Assembly: GCA_020634165.1 (NCBI GenBank)
Contig: JACKCF010000002.1
Location: 620,001 to 684,000 of the forward strand
Length of the DNA: 64,000 nucleotides
Direction of reading: 5' to 3'
Source: Anaerolineaceae bacterium
GTDB lineage: Bacteria; Chloroflexota; Anaerolineae; Aggregatilineales; Phototrophicaceae
Made by a program: the position numbers and the translations under genes. Below, piece after piece: positions 34,130 to 42,902 of this stretch. Positions within the stretch are counted from its first letter, which is position 1, and every line of letters begins with the position of its first letter. The notes beneath the pieces are model-generated. The model worked only from the letters and a program-made list of their open reading frames with translations. It did not search any database and was not told the DNA's origin.

Positions 34130-35078
34130 CAGATCTTAGATTTCTAAACAAGGGTAAATCAGTTAAAGAAGGTGTTTCTCTTAAATCTTCAGCTATTATA
34201 ACAATTGAATCCTTAATAGTTATTGCTTGTCTAAGTCGCTCAACATCTTGTCTTGTTAGAGAGATTGTCTCTGTGTCAGAACTGACGGGCGTTACAAAGT
34301 CATCAGAAACTTGATTTGTTAAGGTTATTGCTTCGGTATCACTTTTCACATATGCAGTAACTTTATTAACATCGCCAACTCTTGCAGCTAATTTTGCTGT
34401 TGCTGTGTTTCTTAGATCTCCATTTTCATCTGTTTTAAGTTCAATAGTGTTTAATCCATCAGACAAATCTTCCTCAAAAATCTGCCGGAATATTATATCT
34501 TCGTCAACGCGAGGATTGAATATCTTAAAATCCTCGTAGCTAGGGACTTGCCTGCCTGCTAGACTAACCACCTGTAAATAGGTCGTTCTGTAGGTCAAAA
34601 ACAGACTATATAGGTTTTCGGAAGTAAGCCTAAGAGTATCCTTTTCTAGGTATAACCGAGCTACAGGATATTTCGCCAGATTAAGCATTTGTACAATCGC
34701 GTTGGGAAATGCTGTTCGCATTTGTCTCAAATTTAAGTCCACAAAATCAGTAATACGCGTACTCTGTAATGCTACTTGACCTGTTTCTAAGACAATGGCA
34801 AATAAAATATGAGCAAACGGAGTGCTAACGGTAGTCAACGGTATATTGTTAATATCATAATCAGTGGCCGATTTCATGCCTTCATGAGCAAAATAGCCAG
34901 CGACCAACCCATCTTGAAAAATACAATTTACAAATCCATAACGTTCTCCCTCGTCTCCGAATAGGTTATTTACACGAAACAGTTGACCAAATCTCCGAAT
35001 TAATTCTTCTTCTGCTAAAATTCCTTGCCATATATCAGGAGATAAAGAGTATCTCTCAAAAGTAACACTTCTAGGCAC
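34113..35078 (-). CDS. hypothetical soluble protein of AT-rich cassette
   Basis: 321 residues from a GTG start with an AAGGAG site 9 bases upstream. No signal peptide or membrane segment is seen and I do not recognise the family. Residues 1-170 look like one globular alpha/beta domain (PFAHILFAIVLETGQVALQS, TDFVDLNLRQMRTAFPNAIV); the C-terminal third is Thr/Asp-rich (SSDTETISLTRQDVERLRQA). It is the first gene of the AT-rich pair and has its own promoter-like sequence. It may be the sensor or regulator for the membrane protein; this is inference. Confidence 0.75.
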   Translation of the reverse strand: MPRSVTFERYSLSPDIWQGILAEEELIRRFGQLFRVNNLFGDEGERYGFVNCIFQDGLVAGYFAHEGMKSATDYDINNIPLTTVSTPFAHILFAIVLETGQVALQSTRITDFVDLNLRQMRTAFPNAIVQMLNLAKYPVARLYLEKDTLRLTSENLYSLFLTYRTTYLQVVSLAGRQVPSYEDFKIFNPRVDEDIIFRQIFEEDLSDGLNTIELKTDENGDLRNTATAKLAARVGDVNKVTAYVKSDTEAITLTNQVSDDFVTPVSSDTETISLTRQDVERLRQAITIKDSIVIIAEDLRETPSLTDLPLFRNLRSDDNES

Positions 35079-35109
35079 GACAATATACTCCTTACTGTAA
35101 GAGGAAAAA

Positions 35110-35136
35110 ATTATACTCTATTTATTAAATTGTCAT
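35110..35136 (-). promoter_or_regulatory. candidate promoter of the AT-rich cassette
   Basis: On the minus strand a perfect TATAAT (35110-35115) is preceded by ATGACA (35131-35136), one mismatch from the sigma-70 -35 box. The spacing is 15 bases, slightly short. It lies about 32 bases ahead of the GTG start. Confidence 0.5.
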
Positions 35137-35148
35137 ATACTATGGTTT

Positions 35149-36045
35149 TTACAACCCAAAGAAGTCCGCGATAACCTCACTGGCTTCAAAATCCATGCTG
35201 GTGTTGCCAACGATCAGACGCGGCAGACCATCTTCCTCACCAGGCCAGGTATGCCCACCATTACCAACCTCATACAGGACGGTCGGCGCATCACACCCCT
35301 GGTAAGTATGCACCTGCGTCACCGTCAGATCGCGCAGCACACGGTTCGGCAGAATCTCCGTAGAAATGTCTTGGCTGCACCCGTTGATGTCTGCCCAGAG
35401 CGTCATGCTCTCCCAGGTGGATAAATCCTCGCCGCGATCACCTAGCAACGTGCCACCTTCCCAGGGAACCAGCGGGTCTTCGGTGCCGTTCATCAACAGC
35501 ACGGAAACTGGATTGGGTGGTTCGCAGGTAATGTTCGCCGGAACCAGGGCCGCCACTGGCGCGATGCCTGCAATTCGGTCACTGATGTCACATGCCAGCC
35601 GGAAAGACATATGCCCACCGTTGGAAATTCCGGTCGCATACACGCGCTCTGGGTCGATGTGATAGTTGGCGGCGACGTCATCCAGCACCATCTCGATAAA
35701 GCCCACATCGTCGATCAGCAGCCGCGCCTGCACATTGGGATCAGGCCCATCACGGCCATCATTCCAGGTACGGTCGATGCCGTCGGGATAGATCACGATA
35801 AACCCGCGCGCGTCGGCAATGGCGTTAAAACCTGTCGATTCCATGAACTGCCGTGCATGGCCGCCACCACCATGCAAACCTATCAGCACCGGAACAGGCG
35901 TCTCTGGCAGGGTATCCGGCACATAGGCCAGATAGCTGCGATCCATGCCGTCATGCTGCAACATGTGCGTATGCAGATTGTCCTGTGCTGCTGTCGGGGC
36001 GATTAACACCAGCAAAATCATTGCACTCAAGAGCCATCGGAACAT
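35149..36045 (-). CDS. secreted PHB-depolymerase/feruloyl-esterase-like protein (LpqC family)
   Basis: 298 residues with a signal peptide (MFRWLLSAMILLVLIAPTAAQ). An alpha/beta-hydrolase domain follows with oxyanion loop LHGGGGHARQF near residue 58, nucleophile S141 in TGISNGGHMS, acid D190 in NGTEDPLVPWEGG and base H265 in GNGGHTWPGE. This is the pattern of the poly(3-hydroxybutyrate) depolymerase/LpqC/feruloyl esterase group, which cleaves polyesters or plant cell-wall esters outside the cell. It lies just upstream of the AT-rich cassette on the same strand but differs in composition. Confidence 0.87.
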   Translation of the reverse strand: MFRWLLSAMILLVLIAPTAAQDNLHTHMLQHDGMDRSYLAYVPDTLPETPVPVLIGLHGGGGHARQFMESTGFNAIADARGFIVIYPDGIDRTWNDGRDGPDPNVQARLLIDDVGFIEMVLDDVAANYHIDPERVYATGISNGGHMSFRLACDISDRIAGIAPVAALVPANITCEPPNPVSVLLMNGTEDPLVPWEGGTLLGDRGEDLSTWESMTLWADINGCSQDISTEILPNRVLRDLTVTQVHTYQGCDAPTVLYEVGNGGHTWPGEEDGLPRLIVGNTSMDFEASEVIADFFGL

Positions 36046-36143
36046 GTTTCTACTCCAGACTGGCTATCACTATGATGCGATTACGCGGTGTCTGCCTGTT
36101 GGTTGCGAATTTTTGCATAATGACTGACCATGAGCTTACTGAA

Positions 36144-36557
36144 TCAGCGCTCATTTTGCTCAATAAGACCGACGAGCCATGCATAGGTACTCTCGCGATC
36201 ATTAAACACCTGAATATCGAACGCCTTCATCGAGCGGCTTAGAATGCTTGTGGTGGTGTTGATTATTTTCCCAAGAATGGTTTGTCGCAGTACCAGCCCT
36301 GTATGGGTCATGAGGCTTGGATTGTATTTGGCCAGGTCCTGGACCCGCTTGGTCGCCAGATTGGTTATGGACACATCATTTTTGGACAGGTCTATGATCG
36401 TATAGAGTCGTTTCGCTGTATCTGGCCAGTTGGTGCGTAGATCAATTGTGAATTCAATCCATCTCTCAACAGTCTCGCGATCAGTCGCATCCAATTCGAC
36501 AATATAGATAGGTACATCACCGTAGGCGGTCAGGCCATAACGAAAATGATCAGACAT
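36144..36557 (-). CDS. small SpoIIAA/STAS-like protein
   Basis: 137 residues if started at the ATG at 36557 (MSDHFRYGLTAYG), which lines up with the starts of the paralogues at 45463-47350; an ATG three codons upstream and a longer frame to 36719 also exist. No strong ribosome site decides. The C-terminal segment FDIQVFNDRESTYAWLVGLI corresponds to the DYIYFFKDDASALTWL type ending of those paralogues. The predicted alternation of strands and helices resembles the SpoIIAA-like/SEC14-STAS fold. Function unknown. Confidence 0.6.
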   Translation of the reverse strand: MSDHFRYGLTAYGDVPIYIVELDATDRETVERWIEFTIDLRTNWPDTAKRLYTIIDLSKNDVSITNLATKRVQDLAKYNPSLMTHTGLVLRQTILGKIINTTTSILSRSMKAFDIQVFNDRESTYAWLVGLIEQNER

Positions 36558-36815
36558 GATGGTCATATCTGGATAAAGGTTGATGGTATCCACTGGTGGA
36601 TTTATTCCTCCACATTGATCGTAAGGACTTTGCCCTAAATTATAGAGGCATACCGCCATAGATAGTCGAAAGATCGTTTTTATGCTCACACTTGCATATT
36701 CACCCGAAAAATGTGTCATTTGACACCGCCTGTAAGCCTAGTTTTTACGCATGAATGTCATAGCTTTCCGTTACAATACTTAAAAGTATGTACAGTCATT
36801 TGCAGATCGAAAATA

Positions 36816-37925
36816 ATGAATGCGAAAGTCATCGATTTACTGAAGTCGAAAGATCCATCAGAGCGCAAACAAGGCATCATGCTCGCTGGACGCTCCGGCG
36901 AGAAGGGCTATATCCGGGTGCTGCAAAAGCTGGCCACAATTGAGCCAGACCCCTATTTAAAGTCGCTCACGGAAAAAACGGTTGAATACTTGGGCAGGGA
37001 ATCGACAAAGCCCAAAGAGACGGTCATCAAACCGCTGGCAGCCAGCCAGCCAGTGGTTATCAAGCGGGATACTTCTGACGAGGTTGATTTCACCAAACTC
37101 AAACGTCGGGAAGCTCCCAGGAGCAAGCCGCGCTATACCCCAGGCAAAATGGCCATGCTGGCGCTCTTCGCCATTTTTGTGATTGGTGTGGCGGTGGTAT
37201 TCCTGCAATACCAGTTATTCGGGTCGTTGCCCTGGGTGATGGTCGCCATGTCCAACGCCAAAACTTTCCCGGTAGAAGGTCGTGCGCCCGATGTCCTCAC
37301 AGGCGAAGTCTACCAGCGCTACCTCAACAGCTATACGACCTATACCATCTTCGAGCCAAAAGGCCAGACACCACCCGATGGATGGCCACTGCTGCTGGTG
37401 AATCATGGTTGGGGTATGCAGGCGGAACAAATGGCTGCGCTTTATTACCAGTGGGCACAGGATGAAGGCGTACTGCTGATCGCGACCCAGTTTGATAACG
37501 AACAGGAAGCCTCTAATAACTTCTATCGCGCCTTCCGCAACGTCAACCACATGATGGACGAACTGGAATCCTATTATCCGGTCAATGTGCATGCCAATAT
37601 CATCATGGGCTTTAGCTGGGGCGGCAATATGTCCTACTTCTATACCCATACCTATCCGCGTATGTTCTCCGGCGCGGTGCTGGTGAGCGCGCCACCCTAT
37701 CCGCTGCCACCGATCAACAGCGAAGTGAAGTACATCGTCTTTGCTGGCGAAAATGAAGGCTGGGAAAACCAATCACTGGGGCACTTTTTACGCCAGCTTG
37801 CCGGTGAACTCGGACGCCGAGGGACGCCGCTGTGGTACTGGGAAGTGCACGATGGTGGTCATGAAATCACGCCTGGGGTCGTCGAGCAGACCAAAGCGCT
37901 CATGGCTGAACTACGTGGGAATTAG
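36816..37925 (+). CDS. membrane-anchored alpha/beta hydrolase with N-terminal HEAT-like domain
   Basis: The ATG at 36816 gives 369 residues (MNAKVIDLLKSKDPSERKQG). Residues 1-62 look like HEAT-type helical pairs (RVLQKLATIEPDPYLKSLTE), followed by a linker, one membrane helix at 112-132 and an external alpha/beta hydrolase. Hydrolase marks are LLLVNHGWGMQAEQMA near 192, nucleophile S267 in MGFSWGGNMSYF and H near 349 in HDGGHEITPG. A cytoplasmic helical-repeat domain fused through a membrane helix to an outside hydrolase is an uncommon layout. Substrate unknown. It is divergent from the small SpoIIAA-like gene. Confidence 0.75.
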   Translation: MNAKVIDLLKSKDPSERKQGIMLAGRSGEKGYIRVLQKLATIEPDPYLKSLTEKTVEYLGRESTKPKETVIKPLAASQPVVIKRDTSDEVDFTKLKRREAPRSKPRYTPGKMAMLALFAIFVIGVAVVFLQYQLFGSLPWVMVAMSNAKTFPVEGRAPDVLTGEVYQRYLNSYTTYTIFEPKGQTPPDGWPLLLVNHGWGMQAEQMAALYYQWAQDEGVLLIATQFDNEQEASNNFYRAFRNVNHMMDELESYYPVNVHANIIMGFSWGGNMSYFYTHTYPRMFSGAVLVSAPPYPLPPINSEVKYIVFAGENEGWENQSLGHFLRQLAGELGRRGTPLWYWEVHDGGHEITPGVVEQTKALMAELRGN

Positions 37926-37999
37926 AAATTCATTTCTCTAAGTCGTATGCAAAATAGAGGCAAGGCACTGCCTTGCCCTGTATGTGTTTTAGCACAACT

Positions 38000-38533
38000 T
38001 CATACTTTTTCTGGGAAGTGCTTATGCATGATGCAGAACAGCGGATGATTCTCGAAGAAGGCAAAGCCCGCGTGTAGGTAGTCCCAGCCATAACGCTCGT
38101 AAAAGCGCCGCGCGCCGCTGTTATCGACCTGGGTAGATAGCAGCACATTCGGGTAGGGCTGGTCTGCCAGCAGCGCGTCATGAATACGCAGGCCCAACCC
38201 GCGATTGCGATAATTGGGTAAGATCGCCAGTTCCACCAGGACCCAGGCATCTTGCAAAGCAGGATGATCCTCACCAACTTTTTGGGCGACTTTATCGTGC
38301 CACCACTGGCCAATCATCGAACGGGTACCAAAGCCCATGCCAATCGTTTGTTTGCCAGCACGGACCACATAGCCATAAAAGTTTTGCCGCCGCGCGTTGT
38401 TCTTAAAAAAATCGATACTCTCGCCATAAGTGCGCTGCGACCACACATGCGTATAGACTTTAACAGCATCGACCAGCAGGGGGGAATTGTAGGTGAAGGG
38501 TACTAACTCATAATCGATGGATGTATTCACCAT
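38000..38533 (-). CDS. GNAT-family N-acetyltransferase
   Basis: 177 residues. The acetyl-CoA site is seen as LAILPNYRNRGLGLRIHDALL near residue 101 (the R-N-R-G-L-G loop), followed by NVLLSTQVDNSGARRFYERYGW, the usual motif for the last strands of the GNAT fold. The N-terminal 80 residues are less conserved and would form the acceptor side. It is a single gene converging on the hydrolase gene 36816-37925. The acceptor cannot be told. Confidence 0.83.
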   Translation of the reverse strand: MVNTSIDYELVPFTYNSPLLVDAVKVYTHVWSQRTYGESIDFFKNNARRQNFYGYVVRAGKQTIGMGFGTRSMIGQWWHDKVAQKVGEDHPALQDAWVLVELAILPNYRNRGLGLRIHDALLADQPYPNVLLSTQVDNSGARRFYERYGWDYLHAGFAFFENHPLFCIMHKHFPEKV

Positions 38534-38824
38534 CAGGCCACAGTCCCACTATGAACAAACCTGTCCTCAGTATATAGCAGTCGAGCCTGTTTTATTGCAT
38601 TAATAGAGCCAACGAGGCTCCCCAATCCAGGTAATTTGGTGTACTTTTCGTGCCAGATGTATCGTTAGAAGTCCAAATATGGTATAGTAAGTAATCGGAG
38701 TGTGCTGATAAAGCACTCTCAAGAAGAAACCAATTGCCATAAGCGGCTTGGCAGCTCCTCTCCTTATGCGTTCAATGATGCAAGGTTTCCTTGTTGTTGC
38801 TAGCTTTGAAGGCAACGTTCCCCT

Positions 38825-39535
38825 ATGTACCACTTCCTGACCAGCATACGATTTATGTTTTTGTGGATGATTGGCCTGTGCCTGAGCGCTATCGGCGCAT
38901 TGATAGGTGTCAGCGTGCTGCTGCCTGTCCTGACGCGCCTGGTGGTATCGCTGCCATTCATGCCCGCCGCCGGGACCGCCCAGACGGTCGTCTATATGGC
39001 CCTTTTCGCGATTGGCAGCGGCATTCCGCTTGGTTTGCTGATCGGCAGTGTACAAAAAAGTCTGGTCCGCCAGAAATTTCATGTTGAGTTTCGCTGGTGG
39101 CTGTTCGTCAGCGTATTGGGTGCGATCTTTGGCGTGATTGTGTCGGAGTTCGTCGCGCTCACGATGGCCGACCAACTCGGCAGCTATATTGACCAGCTAC
39201 GCCAGTTCAATAATGTGCGCCCGCCCGATGTTCGTGCGCTGGCGATCTACATCGTGCTGCTCTACAGTCCGCCGATTGTCATGATGAGCATTCTGCAAAC
39301 GCTGGTGCTGCGTCTGTATACACGCGCGTCCTGGTTGTGGGTACTGGCCCATATTGTCAGCGCGATTGTCTTCTCGACGCTGCTCTATACGCTCATCCTG
39401 ACAGGTGGCCTGTTTATCTTCGTCGGTTGGTTGGGTGTCCTGCTGCTGGTGCTCTCGCCAGGGATCATCACCGGCTTTACGCTGCTCTTCCTGATGACCC
39501 TCATTCGGAAACCCTGGTGGCCGGAGGAGATTTAG
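38825..39535 (+). CDS. hypothetical integral membrane protein
   Basis: 236 residues with about six predicted membrane helices (around 10-40, 53-77, 90-112, 137-158, 168-188 and 193-223). No transporter or enzyme motif is recognised. Between helices three and four is a charged loop with DQLGSYIDQLRQFNNVRPPD. The ribosome site is weak (AAGG about 14 bases upstream). It stands alone on the plus strand, preceded by about 290 bases without a visible gene. Confidence 0.7.
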   Translation: MYHFLTSIRFMFLWMIGLCLSAIGALIGVSVLLPVLTRLVVSLPFMPAAGTAQTVVYMALFAIGSGIPLGLLIGSVQKSLVRQKFHVEFRWWLFVSVLGAIFGVIVSEFVALTMADQLGSYIDQLRQFNNVRPPDVRALAIYIVLLYSPPIVMMSILQTLVLRLYTRASWLWVLAHIVSAIVFSTLLYTLILTGGLFIFVGWLGVLLLVLSPGIITGFTLLFLMTLIRKPWWPEEI

Positions 39536-39669
39536 CCCGCGCAGGCGAAACATCACCAGAACGACCTGTTTTGCGATAAACTAAGGGTATGGGGTTCCAT
39601 GCCCTTTTTATTTAGACGAGTGACTTTGATTGCTGGTAAAGTGTATTGGAAACGAGTCAGATGCTCAGC

Positions 39670-39697
39670 GTAGGGGCACAATATATTGTGCCCCTAC
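39670..39697. repeat. intergenic palindrome, GTAG family, copy 3
   Basis: A perfect 28-base palindrome runs from GTAGGGGCAC to GTGCCCCTAC with an AATATATT centre. It lies between the membrane protein and the fructokinase-like gene. Confidence 0.8.
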
Positions 39698-39754
39698 CAC
39701 CTAAAATGAATCGAATCCGCCGCCCACCAGCCGCTACACAGGAGACACACCGCC

Positions 39755-40678
39755 ATGAGCGTTGTTTCAATGGGTGAACTGCTGATTGATTTTGTCGCGC
39801 AGGAGAGCGGCGTCACGGTCGGGGAGGCGTCCGGTTTCCAGAAAGCACCCGGTGGCGCGCCAGCCAATGTGGCAGTGGCGGTCGCGCGGCTGGGTGTATC
39901 CAGCGCGTTCCTGGGCCAGGTTGGCGATGATCCCTTCGGCCACTATCTGGCGGACGTGCTGACTGCGGAAGGCGTTGATACCAGCGGTCTGCGCTTCAGC
40001 GACAAAGCCCGTACCATGCTGGCTTTCGTCTCCCTGGCCGCGGATGGTGAACGCAGCTTCCAGTTTTACCGCAATCCCAGCGCCAACATGCTGATGACGC
40101 CAGCCGATGTCGCTTACGAGGTCATCGACCAGCACCAGATTTTCCACTTTGGCAGCATCACCCTGATCGATGCACCGGAACGTGATGCTACCTGGGCCGC
40201 CGTCAAACACGCCCAGGAGAAGGGGCTGCGCATCTCGTACGATCCCAATCTGCGCGAGGCCTTATGGCCAGGACCGGATGCTGCGCGCATGGGCCTGCTC
40301 AGTGGGCTGGACTACGCCCATATCGTCAAGGTCAGCGAGGAAGAAGTCATTTTCCTGACAGGTACTGACGATGCCCGTTCCCTCTGGCGTGACCCGACTG
40401 AAATCATTGTGGTGACGCATGGTGCGGGTGGTGCCACGCTCTACACCGCTGACGCCCAATATCACCAGCCTGGCTACCGCGTGACCGCCGTCGATACCAC
40501 TGGCGCAGGCGATTCCTTTGTCGCGGCGCTCCTGGTCAGCTTGCTGGAGATGGGCGATCATCCCGATTATGATGCCCTGCTGCGCTTCGCCAATGCCGTC
40601 GGCGCGATTACCACCACCGAACGCGGTGCGATTCCGGCGCTGCCAACGCGCGAACAAGCCGAGGCACTTTTGCGCTAA
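39755..40678 (+). CDS. PfkB-family fructokinase-like carbohydrate kinase
   Basis: 307 residues. The opening VVSMGELLIDFVAQESGV, the sugar-binding APGGAPANVAVAVARLG at 31-47, QVGDDPFGHYL at 55-65, and the C-terminal DTTGAGD at 247-253 with catalytic D253 are those of bacterial fructokinases (ScrK/FrkA type). The enzyme would phosphorylate fructose or a related hexose with ATP. An AGGAGAC ribosome site is present. It is not next to other sugar genes, so the pathway is not set by context. Confidence 0.87.
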   Translation: MSVVSMGELLIDFVAQESGVTVGEASGFQKAPGGAPANVAVAVARLGVSSAFLGQVGDDPFGHYLADVLTAEGVDTSGLRFSDKARTMLAFVSLAADGERSFQFYRNPSANMLMTPADVAYEVIDQHQIFHFGSITLIDAPERDATWAAVKHAQEKGLRISYDPNLREALWPGPDAARMGLLSGLDYAHIVKVSEEEVIFLTGTDDARSLWRDPTEIIVVTHGAGGATLYTADAQYHQPGYRVTAVDTTGAGDSFVAALLVSLLEMGDHPDYDALLRFANAVGAITTTERGAIPALPTREQAEALLR

Positions 40679-40731
40679 GATGCTCTATATTGTTCGCAAG
40701 ACCCCATCCTTGCCTTGCTAATCAGTTTGAT

Positions 40732-40780
40732 GGCAGGCAAAAGTCCCCTCTCCTTCGGGGAGGGGAAACAGGGGCGGGGT
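40732..40780 (+). repeat. intergenic repeat, family B, copy 3
   Basis: It starts with the 19 bases shared with 9365-9383, followed by a CCTTCGGGGAGGGG stem-loop half and a G-rich tail. It lies between the kinase and the small protein gene and may serve as a hairpin after the kinase. Confidence 0.65.
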
Positions 40781-40815
40781 TCATCACACACCGTTTGATG
40801 AATAGGGGGATTACG

Positions 40816-41184
40816 ATGTCGTCTGATGAAACCATGAAAAAGCTCACTGAGGTTCAGGCCCGGCACGCTGACGAGCTGATGACCTACGCCAACGTCGTCG
40901 GTTGTGGCATCGGGTTAGCGATGAAAGAAGGCCTCTACACTGATACGCCTGCCCTGGTGGTGATGGTGAGTGTTAAGCTGCCAGTGGCCCAGCTCGATCC
41001 CAAAGACGTGCTGCCGCGCCAATTGGAAGGTGAGCGCGTCGATGTCCAGCAGACGGGCGGCTTTACGGCCCAGACGGACCCAAATGTCACCGCCGACCTG
41101 AAAACAGACAGCCCTGGCAAATCCGCCACCACGGGAACCGCCGCTGCCGTCGATGATGATCTTCTCACCAGCGAGTCGGATTAG
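40816..41184 (+). CDS. small hypothetical protein, protease-prodomain-like
   Basis: The ATG at 40816 is preceded by AGGGGGA and gives 122 residues. The pattern ANVVGCGIGLAMKEGLYTDTPALVVMVSVKLP (key part: VVGCGIG and VVMVSVKLP) with LPRQLEGERVDVQQTG resembles the short N-terminal region found ahead of trypsin-like domains in bacterial hypothetical proteases. The peptidase domain itself is missing; the C-terminus is an Asp/Thr/Ala-rich tail. It is 6 bases upstream of the secreted protein gene, so they are co-transcribed. Function unknown. Confidence 0.7.
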   Translation: MSSDETMKKLTEVQARHADELMTYANVVGCGIGLAMKEGLYTDTPALVVMVSVKLPVAQLDPKDVLPRQLEGERVDVQQTGGFTAQTDPNVTADLKTDSPGKSATTGTAAAVDDDLLTSESD

Positions 41185-41190
41185 CGACCA

Positions 41191-42897
41191 ATGCTTAATA
41201 TGCTGAAAACATGGCCGCGCCGGGGGATTTTTGGCTTCCTGGCGCTGCTCATTTTTTCGTTCGTGCCTGCTCCTGTCCAGGCATGTAGTGGTGGCGCAAA
41301 TATGCCAATGTCGGAGCTTGCTGACTACGATGTCATAGTCTATGCAACAGTGTTGGAATCCGATGAGCGTGGCTATAGTGCTATTATGCTGGTGGATCGC
41401 TATATTAAGGGTAATGGTCCGCAGTTCTTACCTATCATGCGCTGGCGACCTGCGCTGGAAATTACATCAGCAGTTCGCGGCTACACAACAGACTGTCTTT
41501 ATAATGGTGGTGGCGCAGAATGGGTCGTGGGACAACAAGGTTTCTTCGCACTCAAATATAACGATGATGGCACATATACAGATGGCACATCAGGTTACTA
41601 TGGGGCACCCTTTCATAGTAATGAAGAAGATGGGATTAGCTATTATGAATGGGATACCCCTACAAATACATTTATTGAATATAACGTAAGTGATGAGGAA
41701 TTCGAGCAGATTCTGCTACAGCAGTTCAGTACCTATGATGAATCCATTCCACCAAGCGAAGAAGTGCCATATCCCCTCAAACGCTGGCTGACTGTTACCA
41801 CAGAATCCGGCAGCAAATATCATGTCAATCCTGATCGCAGCGTCACACCAATAGATGTGTCGACCGCCCCTATTGCAATTTCCCACGATGGCAGCCATGT
41901 TGTTTTTCGTCAGGGAAATGAACTTATTGTGCAGCACTATGAACTCATTCTTCACCCTGACGGAGAATATTTTTCAACGTGGTTTGCGCATACGCTGACT
42001 GGCAATGATCTGCTTTTTTCTCCCAATAGTAGCTTGATTGCTATCTGGGATGAACAGGCATTGCATGTGTACATGTTCGATAATTTTGAATACGTCGGCT
42101 ATGGTCAGGCGCTTGGTATACAGCTAATTGGTGAGAAAAAGCTCAACCTTACCGGAAGTGGTGCTCTCCAAGTGGCGTGGAGCCAGAACAGTGCAGTGTT
42201 GGCTTTCGCTGACGACAGCGGCATCTGGCGTTGGCCTTTGTTTACTGCTGCCGAGCCAGAACTGATTGTGCCCGATGTAATTGTGCCTATTCTGGAGCTA
42301 TCCTTAACCGGGCGTTATGTTCGCTATGGTGACATGAACGAATGGCTGCTGTTGGATACGCAACTAGGCGATGTGATGTCCAATGCACTCTCTACGCCAG
42401 ATGAACAGAATTTTGTTTTGTTTCCCTCGGAAACAGATAACGAAATGGCATCAGATTTAATTCGTGAATGCCATGCCCCTCTGCAAGATTCTTGTCCTAT
42501 TGAATTTCCAAATGCTCGTCCAATAGACTTTTTATTTTGGTATCAGAATGAAGAAATCGCTGTTGTGACGTGCAGGTCTGAGTATGAAGACTGCTATGTT
42601 CGTACATGGCGTTGGGATGTTACCAAAATTCTCAGTCCGTACAGAGGTGGTCAATTGTGGTTTATCATGCCGACCGTAAACGACCTGGGCTATGACCCGA
42701 TTTACGATAGACCAGCTATGGCAGTCAATGACTATATTATTGGTTTGAGTTTCTATTTTGCCAGTAACCCAAACGGCAATTGGGAGTTTAGGGGCGAGTA
42801 TGTTGACCTCACGGGCATCATAGACAGCCCGATTGTTGATGTGGAATGGGGCCAACCGCTGTTCTACGACTCTGCATATTACGAAGCCACCGAATAG
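41191..42897 (+). CDS. secreted protein with beta-propeller-like repeats
   Basis: 568 residues. A signal peptide ends in FVPAPVQACSGG; the Cys right after the likely cleavage site makes a lipoprotein possible but the lipobox is poor (VQAC). The first mature part (Cys-Ser-Gly, then ELADYDVIVYATVLESDERG) is reminiscent of TIMP/netrin-like N-termini, which is a weak resemblance. From about residue 210 blade-like repeats appear (ISHDGSHVVFRQGNELIV, SPNSSLIAIWDEQALHVYMF, SQNSAVLAFADDSGIWRW). The gene is more AT-rich than its neighbours. It is coupled to the small gene upstream and precedes an alpha/beta hydrolase by 5 bases. Confidence 0.75.
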   Translation: MLNMLKTWPRRGIFGFLALLIFSFVPAPVQACSGGANMPMSELADYDVIVYATVLESDERGYSAIMLVDRYIKGNGPQFLPIMRWRPALEITSAVRGYTTDCLYNGGGAEWVVGQQGFFALKYNDDGTYTDGTSGYYGAPFHSNEEDGISYYEWDTPTNTFIEYNVSDEEFEQILLQQFSTYDESIPPSEEVPYPLKRWLTVTTESGSKYHVNPDRSVTPIDVSTAPIAISHDGSHVVFRQGNELIVQHYELILHPDGEYFSTWFAHTLTGNDLLFSPNSSLIAIWDEQALHVYMFDNFEYVGYGQALGIQLIGEKKLNLTGSGALQVAWSQNSAVLAFADDSGIWRWPLFTAAEPELIVPDVIVPILELSLTGRYVRYGDMNEWLLLDTQLGDVMSNALSTPDEQNFVLFPSETDNEMASDLIRECHAPLQDSCPIEFPNARPIDFLFWYQNEEIAVVTCRSEYEDCYVRTWRWDVTKILSPYRGGQLWFIMPTVNDLGYDPIYDRPAMAVNDYIIGLSFYFASNPNGNWEFRGEYVDLTGIIDSPIVDVEWGQPLFYDSAYYEATE

Positions 42898-42902
42898 GAG
42901 GC

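Noticed and set aside
33212..35078. Assignment of the AT-rich pair to the Kiwa defence system
   Set aside because: The membrane protein has four helices as in KwaA, but it is longer, has a large soluble domain, the gene order is reversed and I could not recognise the KwaB domain; only a general defence-like layout is claimed.
41191..42897. Lipoprotein call for the secreted beta-propeller-like protein
   Set aside because: A Cys follows the likely cleavage site, but the -3 and -2 residues (Val, Gln) do not fit the lipobox, so it is described only as secreted.
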